A stretch of DNA of 5,882 nt from Synergistaceae bacterium (GTDB lineage: Bacteria > Synergistota > Synergistia > Synergistales > Synergistaceae): contig JAAYHA010000308.1 of the NCBI GenBank assembly GCA_012727545.1, forward strand, positions 1 to 5,882, written 5' to 3'. Position numbers and translations under genes: made by a program. Shown here one piece after another: positions 1 through 5,567 of the stretch (positions within the stretch are counted from its first letter, which is position 1; the number at the start of each line of letters is the position of its first letter). A model generated the notes under the pieces. The model made no database searches and was not told where the DNA came from. It saw only the letters and a list, made by a program, of their open reading frames with translations.

Positions 1-454
1 CGGGCTTCACAAAATCTTCCATCAGCTCCAGTACTATCTGGGTGCTCTCGTGATAGCCCGTTCCAAAAGCGCTTCCCGGGTTTATGTAAAGAGGGATGAG
101 TCCTTCGGGTTCCGTCCCCTTATGCCACGGAGCAAGCACCACCATTGATCTTCCCACGGGTAACGGAGGAAAGGCCTCTTCAGCAGCAACATTCCATGGC
201 TGGTTTTCTATTTTCCCGAAATCTTCTATTTTGACATTGTCCCATTCTTTCAATGCATCAAGGATGTTTGCTTTCCAATAGTGCAAGTCTTCGCTGCTTC
301 TGTAGTATGCCCTTAACCTGATGCCCCCTGAGGGAATTTCCTGAAGCTCAGTGCCGATGCTCCCTGAAATGTCAGCTATGGAAAAAAGCGCTTCCTCTTG
401 TCCGTCATCTGCTGATAAAGTTATATACCACCAGTAACTGTCATTTTTGATCAT
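1..454 (-). CDS. prmA: Ribosomal protein L11 methyltransferase PrmA, N-terminal part (runs off the left edge)
   Basis: This gene encodes the first 151 residues of a protein that fits PrmA, the cytoplasmic SAM-dependent enzyme that methylates lysines and the N-terminus of ribosomal protein L11. Residues 1-80 match the small N-terminal substrate-recognition domain in size. Residues 87-110 (PWNVAAEEAF...VLAPW) match the linker that reads roughly DWxxxWxxxFxPxxxG...PxW in the family. Residues 125-138 (NPGSAFGTGYHEST) match the hallmark DPGxAFGTGxHxTT that opens the methyltransferase domain; Asn replaces the usual Asp and Tyr the usual Thr. The SAM-binding glycine loop and the catalytic part lie outside the window. 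The ATG at 454 is chosen because AAAGGAG lies about 9 bases upstream. It lies downstream of the liv operon terminator with its own candidate promoter, so it is probably transcribed separately. Family assignment rests mainly on the FGTG motif and is quite secure. Confidence 0.88.
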   Translation of the reverse strand, partial: MIKNDSYWWYITLSADDGQEEALFSIADISGSIGTELQEIPSGGIRLRAYYRSSEDLHYWKANILDALKEWDNVKIEDFGKIENQPWNVAAEEAFPPLPVGRSMVVLAPWHKGTEPEGLIPLYINPGSAFGTGYHESTQIVLELMEDFVKP

Positions 455-483
455 CAAACCCAACTCCTTTCAAGGCGCACTTT

Positions 484-513
484 ATTGTACTCTATTAAGA
501 GCTTCGCGAACAA
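484..513 (-). promoter_or_regulatory. Candidate sigma70 promoter of prmA
   Basis: Read on the minus strand, TTGTTC (508-513) and TACAAT (484-489) are separated by 18 bases. The -10 matches the consensus at five of six positions; the -35 shares only its TTG core plus weak similarity. Transcription would start near 477, giving a short leader of about 23 bases with the AAAGGAG ribosome binding site. The position between the liv terminator and prmA makes biological sense. This is a consensus match only. Confidence 0.45.
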
Positions 514-540
514 CAAAACATTTGATCAAAACAAAGATCA

Positions 541-592
541 GGGGAGGATCCTTAATTCCAATAAAGGAACAGGATCCTCCCCCGTTTTTTTT
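541..592 (-). terminator. Stem-loop terminator at the end of the liv operon (possibly bidirectional)
   Basis: GGGGAGGATCCT (541-552) pairs perfectly with AGGATCCTCCCC (571-582). A further TTCC/GGAA inner stem (556-559 with 566-569) leaves a six-base loop. It lies 38 bases past the livF stop, where an operon terminator is expected. On the minus strand the hairpin is followed only by an interrupted U-rich stretch (TGATCTTTGTTTTG). On the plus strand it is followed by eight consecutive Ts (585-592). The structure therefore looks like a bidirectional terminator whose better U-tract faces antisense transcription. Termination of livF is inferred from position and stem strength. Confidence 0.75.
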
Positions 593-620
593 CGTAACAT
601 CAACTAAAGAACAAAAAGGT

Positions 621-1352
621 TTATTTTTTCTTTCCTCCCAGATAGGCTTCTTCAATTTCAGGATTGTGGAGGAGTTCCTTTGAATCTCCCTCAATAATGA
701 TCTTGCCTGTCTGCAGCACATATGCCCTGTTGGAAAGCAGGAGGGCCTTCCTCGCATTCTGTTCAACGATCAGGATGGTCATTCCAAGCAGCTGGTTGAC
801 CTGCGTCAGTTCCTTGAATATCTCGTTGATTATTATCGGGGCAAGTCCCAATGAGGGTTCGTCCAGCAGAAGCACCCTAGGCATAGCCATGAGCGCCCTC
901 CCTATGGCAAGCATCTGCTGCTCCCCGCCCGAGAGTGTCCCTGCATACTGGCTCTGTCTCTCTTCAAGTCGCGGGAAGAGATGATAGACCTTTTTCAGTT
1001 GCTCTGCAACCAGGCTGCGGTCTTTTAGGGGAAACGCACCCATCTGAAGGTTTTCAAATACAGTCAGAGGGGCAAATACTTTTCTTCCCTCCGGAGATAG
1101 GCTTACCCCTGCTGTAACGACCTGAAAACTTTTTGACGGCAGGGATTTTCCGTCAAGCAGAATATCTCCGCCTGCCCTTGGAACATCTCCCATTATGGCG
1201 CTCATCATTGTTGATTTTCCTGCACCGTTTGCTCCGATGACCGCCACGATCTCACCCGGATAGACATCAAGGTCAACGCCTTTGAGAGCCTGGATGGCTC
1301 CGTAATTGACCGAAAGATTTTTTACTGAAAGAATAGGCGTTTTATCTTCCAT
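621..1352 (-). CDS. livF: Branched-chain amino acid ABC transporter ATP-binding protein LivF
   Basis: This is a 243-residue cytoplasmic ATPase subunit of a HAAT-family importer, normal in length for LivF. Visible motifs are Walker A GANGAGKST (40-48), the PEGRKVF segment at the Q-loop position (87-93), the signature LSGGEQQ (140-146), Walker B VLLLDEP (160-166) with D-loop SLGL (167-170), and VEQNA (196-200), where Gln stands at the H-loop histidine position. The PEGR and EQNA variants are typical of LivF and separate it from LivG. It is expected to pair with LivG and dock on the two permeases. The ATG at 1352 is chosen because GGAGG (1362-1366) lies 9 bases upstream; an in-frame extension to 1442 would overlap livG extensively and would add a non-homologous N-terminus. 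Four bases separate it from the livG stop. The protein ends in a lysine run (GGKKK). Confidence 0.95.
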   Translation of the reverse strand: MEDKTPILSVKNLSVNYGAIQALKGVDLDVYPGEIVAVIGANGAGKSTMMSAIMGDVPRAGGDILLDGKSLPSKSFQVVTAGVSLSPEGRKVFAPLTVFENLQMGAFPLKDRSLVAEQLKKVYHLFPRLEERQSQYAGTLSGGEQQMLAIGRALMAMPRVLLLDEPSLGLAPIIINEIFKELTQVNQLLGMTILIVEQNARKALLLSNRAYVLQTGKIIIEGDSKELLHNPEIEEAYLGGKKK

Positions 1353-1356
1353 TGTC

Positions 1357-2124
1357 CTATTCCTCCTCTCCCAGATAAGCCTTGAGGACTTCGGGATGAC
1401 TCTGTATTTCATCCGGAGAACCTTCAGCAATTTTTGCCCCAAAGTTCATGCATACGATATGGGGGCATATCTCCATGACCATGTCCATGTGGTGCTCGAT
1501 TAGCAGTATTGTAAGATTGAAATCACTGTGTATAAGCTTGATCAGTTCATTCAGCTGTTCAACTTCCTCCGCGTTCATTCCTGCGGCAGGCTCGTCCAGA
1601 AGGAGCAGGTCAGGCCTGAGGGAAATAGCTCTTGCTATTTCCAGACGCCTTTGAAGTCCGTATGGAAGATTTCCTGCTGCCTGATCGGCACGATCGGCCA
1701 ACCCGACCCTCTCAAGAAGCTCCATACTTTCATCCTTCGTAGCTTTCTCCATGTTTTTCCATCTTCCCAGGTGGCTGACAGCCTCAAAGAAGCTGTATTT
1801 ATAATGCTGCTGCGCCGCAGTCATTACGTTGTCAAGCACAGAAGATGCGGCAAAAAGCCTGAGGTTCTGGAAAGTTCTTGCTATTCCAAGAGAGATGACC
1901 TGATAAGTCTTAAGCCTGTTTATGTTTTTTCCCTTAAATTCGATCTCTCCGCTCGTTACATCGTATACTCCGGTCACAAGGTTGAATATCGTCGTCTTTC
2001 CTGCGCCGTTGGGTCCAATAAGGCCAGCCAGTTCACCTGTCTCGATGACAAAGGACATATCCTTGACAGCCTGCACTCCTCCGAAAGACTTATTTACATC
2101 TTTAAGTTCAAGTATCGCGGACAT
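1357..2124 (-). CDS. livG: Branched-chain amino acid ABC transporter ATP-binding protein LivG
   Basis: This is a 255-residue ATPase subunit that partners LivF. Visible motifs are Walker A GPNGAGKTT (37-45), Q-loop Gln86 in ARTFQNLRLF, the LivG-type signature LPYGLQRRLEIARA (153-166), Walker B LLLLDEP (173-179), D-loop AAGMN (180-184) and the H-loop His211 in IEHHMD. The insertion between the Q-loop and the signature (about 100-150) and the YG-type signature are typical of LivG; many homologues have Gln where this one has Leu158. The start ATG shares its A with the TGA stop of livM (TGATG), so the two are probably translationally coupled. A GGAGG site (2134-2138) inside the end of livM lies 9 bases upstream and fixes the start. 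The C-terminus HPEVLKAYLG is a usual LivG ending. Confidence 0.96.
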   Translation of the reverse strand: MSAILELKDVNKSFGGVQAVKDMSFVIETGELAGLIGPNGAGKTTIFNLVTGVYDVTSGEIEFKGKNINRLKTYQVISLGIARTFQNLRLFAASSVLDNVMTAAQQHYKYSFFEAVSHLGRWKNMEKATKDESMELLERVGLADRADQAAGNLPYGLQRRLEIARAISLRPDLLLLDEPAAGMNAEEVEQLNELIKLIHSDFNLTILLIEHHMDMVMEICPHIVCMNFGAKIAEGSPDEIQSHPEVLKAYLGEEE

Positions 2125-3008
2125 CAGCGTACGCCTCCATCCTCTGCAGTTATCTTCTTTCTGCGCGTAAAGATGCTTTTTATGTAGTCTTTTGTAAGTT
2201 CGTTGGTCCCCATGATCCCTTCAGGTCTGAGTACCATTACCAGCACAAGGACCAGTCCGTAAACGAGCATGCGGTACTGCGATATAGGCCTGAAGAGTTC
2301 AGTAACCAATGTCAGTATGGTCGTTCCTATAAGACATCCGCTCATTGAACCAAGCCCCCCGAATACGACTATAGAAACCAGTTCAGTCGATTTTGCCATG
2401 TCAAACATGACCGGCTGTATAAAGGACATGAATCCCCCCAGAAGCGCTCCGGAGACTCCGCAGTAAAAACCTGAAATAGCGAGGCTGAAGACCCTAAACC
2501 TTGCTGTGTTGAAACCAAGCAGGGAAGCAGCAATATAGTCATCCCGGCAAGCCTTGAAAGCCCTGCCGAAACTGCTGTTTACAAGGAAGAACATCCCCAC
2601 GGCCATTATCACCAGAAAAGTCAGAGCCACCGGCATACTCGAATAGTTGTCGATACCGGGATAACCCCTGGCTCCCCTGGTCACGCCCTCCCAGTTTTCT
2701 ATGACCAGCCTTATGGCTTCTCCCAGACCAAGGGAGGCTATCGTATAGTAGTCCCCTACAAGCTTAAGGGTCGGTATACCTATCAGATAGGCGAAAACCA
2801 TCGCAAAGATGCCGCCCGCGATAATAGCCCCTATGAAGTGGACTTCATACTGTACTGTCAGGATCGCTGCGGTATATGCACCTATCGCCATGTAACCGGC
2901 ATGCCCCAAGGTGAAGACTCCCGTAAAACCTGTAAAAAGTGAGACCCCAAGCGCCGCTATGCAGTTGATCGCAAGCAGCGTGATTATGCCTGTTGTATAA
3001 CCATCCAT
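2124..3008 (-). CDS. livM: Branched-chain amino acid ABC transporter permease LivM
   Basis: This 294-residue inner-membrane permease forms the translocation channel with LivH. Most of the protein is hydrophobic, with segments near 5-25, 38-52, 58-80, 128-143, 172-192, 210-235 and 247-260. LivM landmarks are TGFTGVFTLGHAGYMAIGAY (26-45), LKLVGDYYTIASLGLGE (81-97), the cytoplasmic coupling region GRAFKACRDDYIAASLLGFN (148-167), VFGGLGSMSG (215-224) and RPEGIMG (261-267). The hydrophilic tail (268-294) is rich in Lys and Arg, consistent with a cytoplasmic C-terminus. The start ATG is 9 bases past the livH stop; the upstream ribosome binding site is weak (AGGGACCTGAG), so translation may depend on ribosomes finishing livH. 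Length is within the lower part of the family range, without the long N-terminal extension of E. coli LivM. Confidence 0.95.
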   Translation of the reverse strand: MDGYTTGIITLLAINCIAALGVSLFTGFTGVFTLGHAGYMAIGAYTAAILTVQYEVHFIGAIIAGGIFAMVFAYLIGIPTLKLVGDYYTIASLGLGEAIRLVIENWEGVTRGARGYPGIDNYSSMPVALTFLVIMAVGMFFLVNSSFGRAFKACRDDYIAASLLGFNTARFRVFSLAISGFYCGVSGALLGGFMSFIQPVMFDMAKSTELVSIVVFGGLGSMSGCLIGTTILTLVTELFRPISQYRMLVYGLVLVLVMVLRPEGIMGTNELTKDYIKSIFTRRKKITAEDGGVR

Positions 3009-3017
3009 CTCAGGTCC

Positions 3018-3899
3018 CTACACTTTCTCGCCCACGGATTTTCCGAAAAGCCCCGTGGGGCGGACAATAAGAGTGATGATAAGCAGTCCAAAAACGACCA
3101 GGTCCCTGAACTGGCTGGATATGAAGCCAGCAGTCAACATCTCTGCGAGACCAAGGATAAGGCTTCCCACAACTGCACCCGGAAGCGAACCAAGTCCTCC
3201 GATGACGGCCGCAACAAATGCCTTTGTCGTGATCATTCCAAGCTGAGGATAAAGTGTATACCTTACAGATAAAAAGATCCCGCCGACTCCTGCAAGAAGT
3301 CCGGCGACGAAGAAGACTATGGAAATAAGCCTGTTGACATTTACACCCATCAGCCCCGCAGTTCTAAGGTTGTAAGAAGCCGCCCTTATAGCCAGGCCCC
3401 ACTTAGTCTTTGAAAGGAATAGCTGGAGCCCTACAAGAAAGACTACCGCAGTGACCAGGGAGAGGAGGTCAAAAGCACTCGTAGTTGCAAGTCCGAAGAA
3501 ATTTACAGGCTGCGTCGGAATTACCGGAGGGAGAGCCCTGAAACGGCCGCCAACGGTAACTACGAAAATATTCTCGATAACTATGCTCATTCCCATTGAG
3601 GCAATAAGCATGTAGAGTGTGATAGGAGTACGCTCACGGATCGGTTTATATGCAAGACGTTCAACTATAACAGCTGAAATTCCGGCACCGACCAACGCAG
3701 CTAAAGAGGCAGCCCAGATACCCATACCGGCTCCCCTTAATGCGAAATAACATATATAACCTCCAATTACAAGAAAGCCTCCATGTGCAAAATTTGAGAA
3801 GAGCAGGATAGAATAGACTAATGAGTAACCAACTGCTATCAAGGCGTATACCGACCCAAGAGAAAGGCCGTTAATGACTTGCTGGATTATCATATCCAA
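3018..3899 (-). CDS. livH: Branched-chain amino acid ABC transporter permease LivH
   Basis: This 293-residue integral membrane protein is the second channel subunit. Recognisable LivH blocks are GLSLGSVYALIAVGYSLVY (11-29), NFAHGGFLVIGGY (36-48), the cytoplasmic coupling region KWGLAIRAASYNLRTAGLMG (166-185), FVAAVIGGLGSLPGAVVG (228-245) and VRPTGLFGK (279-287). Hydrophobic stretches near 10-30, 38-55, 60-80, 97-115, 143-163, 190-212, 228-252 and 265-280 fit the usual eight-helix fold. The start is ambiguous: TTG at 3899 has AGAGGTG with GAGG 9 bases upstream, while the ATG two codons later (3893) has a 15-base spacing, so TTG is preferred. It follows the binding-protein gene after a 115-base gap with three hairpins and leads tightly into livM, which suggests it is expressed from the operon promoter but at a lower level. 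Confidence 0.95.
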   Translation of the reverse strand: MDMIIQQVINGLSLGSVYALIAVGYSLVYSILLFSNFAHGGFLVIGGYICYFALRGAGMGIWAASLAALVGAGISAVIVERLAYKPIRERTPITLYMLIASMGMSIVIENIFVVTVGGRFRALPPVIPTQPVNFFGLATTSAFDLLSLVTAVVFLVGLQLFLSKTKWGLAIRAASYNLRTAGLMGVNVNRLISIVFFVAGLLAGVGGIFLSVRYTLYPQLGMITTKAFVAAVIGGLGSLPGAVVGSLILGLAEMLTAGFISSQFRDLVVFGLLIITLIVRPTGLFGKSVGEKV

Positions 3900-3906
3900 T
3901 TTAAAA

Positions 3907-3913
3907 CACCTCT
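3907..3913 (-). promoter_or_regulatory. Ribosome binding site that decides the livH start
   Basis: AGAGGTG on the minus strand puts its GAGG 9 bases before the TTG at 3899 and 15 bases before the ATG at 3893. Because other genes of the operon use a 9-base spacing from their GGAGG (livJ, livG, livF), the TTG is favoured. The two alternatives differ by only two residues. Confidence 0.6.
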
Positions 3914-3919
3914 GCCTTT

Positions 3920-3934
3920 CTGGTGCTTAACCAG
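3920..3934 (-). other. Small stem-loop, third of three in the livJ-livH gap
   Basis: CTGGT (3920-3924) pairs with ACCAG (3930-3934) around a five-base loop. In the transcript it lies just upstream of the livH ribosome binding site. It is short and could occur by chance, but it falls in the same 115-base gap as two other stem-loops. Confidence 0.45.
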
Positions 3935-3936
3935 TT

Positions 3937-3962
3937 TTCAGAACCTCTTGTATGGGTCTGAA
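3937..3962 (-). other. Stem-loop, second of three in the livJ-livH gap
   Basis: TTCAGA (3937-3942) pairs with TCTGAA (3957-3962), and after one mismatch CC (3944-3945) pairs with GG (3954-3955). It directly abuts the larger hairpin at 3963-3992. No U-tract follows, so it is unlikely to be a full terminator on its own. Confidence 0.5.
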
Positions 3963-3992
3963 CGGGCTTGGGGAATAAATTCCCCAAGCCCG
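3963..3992 (-). other. Strong GC-rich hairpin after the binding-protein gene
   Basis: CGGGCTTGGGGA (3963-3974) pairs perfectly with TCCCCAAGCCCG (3981-3992); one more A-T pair leaves a four-base loop. It begins 22 bases past the livJ stop. In the direction of transcription it is followed by TTCAGACCC, not a run of Ts, so it is not a canonical intrinsic terminator. In transporter operons such structures between the binding-protein and permease genes often protect the upstream mRNA from 3' decay, or cause partial termination, so that the binding protein is made in excess. That role is inferred here. Confidence 0.8.
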
Positions 3993-4014
3993 AATGGAAT
4001 AGCATTCAGAGAAA

Positions 4015-5166
4015 TTATTTGGGTTCGACTTTCTGGAAGAATTTCGCTTTAAGGTCATCTCCGACCTTAAGGATAACTCCTGCCTTGTTGAGCGGGTTGT
4101 GATCCTTGGGATCGATAGTAAGTGTCGCATGGTTCAGTTTCAGTCCTTTTGTTGATGTAAGTGCTGTTGCTATCGCGGCACCTTCTGCCTTGCCTGCGCG
4201 TTTGATCGCGTCAACGAGCCAGTAAGTTGCATCATATGCCATTGTACCGTTTACAAATTCCTTACAGTCATCTTTGTAGACTTCCTTGTAGCGGGCAAAG
4301 ATCGGGGCCATTCCGGGATCTTCAAGGTATGTATGGTTGACCCAGTAGGTACCCTTCATGGAATCTCCGGCGATCTCATTCATGAATTCGCCGTATCCGT
4401 CGCCGCCTATTATTGTGATGTCGTTAAGGCCGAGCTCTTTTGCCTGCTTGATGATCAGGGCCATGTCCTTGCCCATTCCCGGCAGGAAGAGTACGTTTGC
4501 GCCTGAGCTCTTTACCTTTGTCAGCTGTGCACGGAAGTCAACATCTGTCTCGCGGTATCCTTCGTCAGCTACGATCTTGCCCTTCAATCCAGTGTAGTTC
4601 TTCGTGAAGAACTCTCTGAGTCCCTGGGCGTAATCAGAACCTACGTTGTAAAGGACAGCAGCCTTGTCTTTCTTGAGAGTGGTCATTGCAAGCTCTGCTG
4701 CGAGTGCTCCCTGATAGGGGTCTGTGAAGCAGATACGGAAGGAATAGGGGCGGACCTTGCCTTTGTTGTCAACTGTAACGAGCGGGTTGGTTCCGACTGT
4801 TGATATCTGAGGGGTCTTTCCCTTGTCGACTATCGGCGCTGTTGCAATGTTGATGCCGCTTGAGTTGGCTCCTATTATTGCAACAACTTTGTCGCTTTCG
4901 ATCATACGGCGGACGGCGTTGACCGCGTCTTCGTTACGTGTTTTTGTATCATAAATGACCAGTTCGATCGGACGGCCTAGAACTCCGCCTTTCGCGTTTA
5001 CATCGCCGACTACCAACTTAGCCATGTTGACTTCTGTGATGCCATATGCGGCGTAGTCACCGGTGAGGGCTGCCAGATATCCGACTTTGATGGGATCTGC
5101 TGCAAATGCCGTTCCTGCGGCGCAAAGAATAATAATAACTGCCATAACTGCAAGGATCTTCTTCAA
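4015..5166 (-). CDS. livJ: Branched-chain amino acid ABC transporter substrate-binding protein (LivJ/LivK type)
   Basis: This 383-residue periplasmic binding protein belongs to the type I, Leu/Ile/Val-binding (peripla_BP_6) family. Residues 1-22 form a signal peptide with KK, a hydrophobic core and cleavage after AFA; Cys15 is not in a lipobox, so the protein should be soluble in the periplasm. The mature protein opens with DPIKVGYLAALTGDYAAYG (24-42), the classic first strand and loop. IIGANSSGINIATAPI (97-112) holds serines at the position that binds the ligand backbone in LivJ, and SDYAQGLREF (177-186) is the usual start of the second lobe. The motif FLPGMGKDMALIIKQAKELG (227-246) and the late MAYDATYWLVDAIKRAG (309-325) also fit. 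The exact ligand cannot be told; other amino acids or amides are possible. The start is TTG at 5166, supported by GGAGGTG at 5174-5180 and by the complete signal peptide. It is the first gene of the operon, preceded by a promoter and a long leader. Confidence 0.94.
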   Translation of the reverse strand: MKKILAVMAVIIILCAAGTAFAADPIKVGYLAALTGDYAAYGITEVNMAKLVVGDVNAKGGVLGRPIELVIYDTKTRNEDAVNAVRRMIESDKVVAIIGANSSGINIATAPIVDKGKTPQISTVGTNPLVTVDNKGKVRPYSFRICFTDPYQGALAAELAMTTLKKDKAAVLYNVGSDYAQGLREFFTKNYTGLKGKIVADEGYRETDVDFRAQLTKVKSSGANVLFLPGMGKDMALIIKQAKELGLNDITIIGGDGYGEFMNEIAGDSMKGTYWVNHTYLEDPGMAPIFARYKEVYKDDCKEFVNGTMAYDATYWLVDAIKRAGKAEGAAIATALTSTKGLKLNHATLTIDPKDHNPLNKAGVILKVGDDLKAKFFQKVEPK

Positions 5167-5322
5167 TATACTGCACCTCCATTAATGTTGTGGAAATGAT
5201 TCAGATACGGATAAAGTTGCCGAGTGATCCCAGAACTTACTGCCTGTACCTCACCTCCAGTCGGCTGCACAGTTATGATAATACAATAACGAGAAAAATG
5301 CTAAGAAGTTGATTACTCTGCT
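5167..5322 (-). other. Long 5' leader of the liv operon, no known motif recognised
   Basis: If transcription starts about 7 bases after the -10 at 5329-5334, the untranslated leader is about 155 bases. It contains a second, very good Shine-Dalgarno sequence, GGAGGTGAGG (5249-5258), with no ATG, GTG or TTG at a useful distance after it. GCCGA (5261-5265) can pair with TCGGC (5219-5223) to enclose this orphan site in a loop of about 37 bases. I could not match it to T-box, SAM, glycine, glutamine or cyclic di-GMP riboswitch signatures. No leader peptide with runs of Leu, Ile or Val codons and no attenuator with a U-tract is visible. Confidence 0.45.
5174..5180 (-). promoter_or_regulatory. Ribosome binding site that decides the TTG start of the binding-protein gene
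   Basis: GGAGGTG on the minus strand places GGAGG 9 bases before the TTG at 5166. No in-frame ATG precedes the signal peptide core, and the next ATG (residue 8) would remove the KK start of the signal peptide. The TTG is therefore the credible start. Confidence 0.85.
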
Positions 5323-5324
5323 TT

Positions 5325-5339
5325 GATTATTCTATAATC
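5325..5339. promoter_or_regulatory. Inverted repeat overlapping the -10, possible operator
   Basis: GATTAT (5325-5330) and ATAATC (5334-5339) form a perfect 6-bp inverted repeat with a three-base centre, covering the -10 hexamer of the liv promoter. A repressor bound here would block RNA polymerase. No regulator gene is in the window, and AT-rich DNA makes chance repeats fairly likely, so this is a suggestion. Confidence 0.35.
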
Positions 5340-5357
5340 CATAATTGGATATGTAAA
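5329..5357 (-). promoter_or_regulatory. Sigma70-type promoter of the liv operon
   Basis: On the minus strand TTTACA (5352-5357) and TAGAAT (5329-5334) each match the consensus at five of six positions and are separated by exactly 17 bases in AT-rich DNA. This is the best promoter match in the gap between dnaJ and the binding-protein gene. A weaker -10-like TATCAT lies at 5275-5280 with only a poor -35. A start point near 5322 is inferred. Confidence 0.6.
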
Positions 5358-5493
5358 GAAAAAATCGTCAGTGAATTCTAAATTTTGAATTTATATCGCA
5401 AATAAGTTCATTTTCCGTTTTAAGGAGAAAAATGACAAATAATTTTCAATGACGACCCTGATCAGGTGATCATTATTATTTTTAACTTTTCAT
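5358..5493. other. AT-rich spacer between the dnaJ terminator and the liv promoter
   Basis: This stretch has no convincing gene on either strand. It contains runs of A and T that could form an UP-like or bent region upstream of the liv promoter, and a pair of TGATCA palindromes (5459-5464 and 5467-5472) two bases apart, the first within the 10-bp palindrome CCTGATCAGG (5457-5466). Nothing else was recognised. Confidence 0.4.
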
Positions 5494-5537
5494 AAAAAAA
5501 AAAGACCGGGCTTTTCTCTTCTCACGAAAACCCGGCC
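5494..5537 (-). terminator. Rho-independent terminator of dnaJ
   Basis: In the transcript GGCCGGG (5531-5537) pairs with CCCGGTC (5504-5510), including one G-U pair, and UUUUC pairs with GAAAA (5526-5530 with 5512-5516) after a single bulged base (5511); the loop is nine bases. It is followed directly by ten consecutive Us (5494-5503). It starts 30 bases after the dnaJ stop. This should separate dnaJ transcription from the liv operon. Confidence 0.93.
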
Positions 5538-5567
5538 TTGTTTCATTATGTTTTAAATTTTGGATGT

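Noticed and set aside
447..683. A short plus-strand frame spanning the start of prmA, the terminator and the end of livF.
   Set aside because: It crosses a hairpin and a T-tract and overlaps two well-supported genes; the translation is low in complexity (PPPFFF).
621..1352. LivF has Gln198 where ABC ATPases normally have the H-loop histidine, and PEGR at the Q-loop.
   Set aside because: Both are standard features of the LivF subfamily, so they do not indicate a broken ATPase.
1353..1442. An N-terminal extension of livF to 1442 (30 more residues).
   Set aside because: It would overlap livG by more than 80 bases, its sequence is the shadow of the livG 3' end, and the ATG at 1352 has a strong GGAGG at the right distance and starts at the usual family position.
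1645..1668. LivG signature reads LPYGLQRR, not LSGGQ.
   Set aside because: A YG-type signature is normal for LivG; only the Leu in place of the common Gln is slightly unusual and probably neutral.
1528..2187. A 219-residue open frame on the plus strand.
   Set aside because: It is antisense to livG, which has all ABC ATPase motifs; its translation shows no recognisable domain and is explained by codon bias of the real gene.
5122..5125. Cys15 of the binding protein considered as a lipoprotein attachment site.
   Set aside because: The residues before it (IIL) do not fit a lipobox, which needs a small residue at -1, and a good signal peptidase I site (AFA) follows at residues 20-22.
5167..5322. 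Leader considered as a T-box or Leu/Ile/Val attenuator.
   Set aside because: No T-box GGTGGNACC core, no leader peptide with repeated Leu, Ile or Val codons, and no terminator hairpin with a U-tract precedes the gene.
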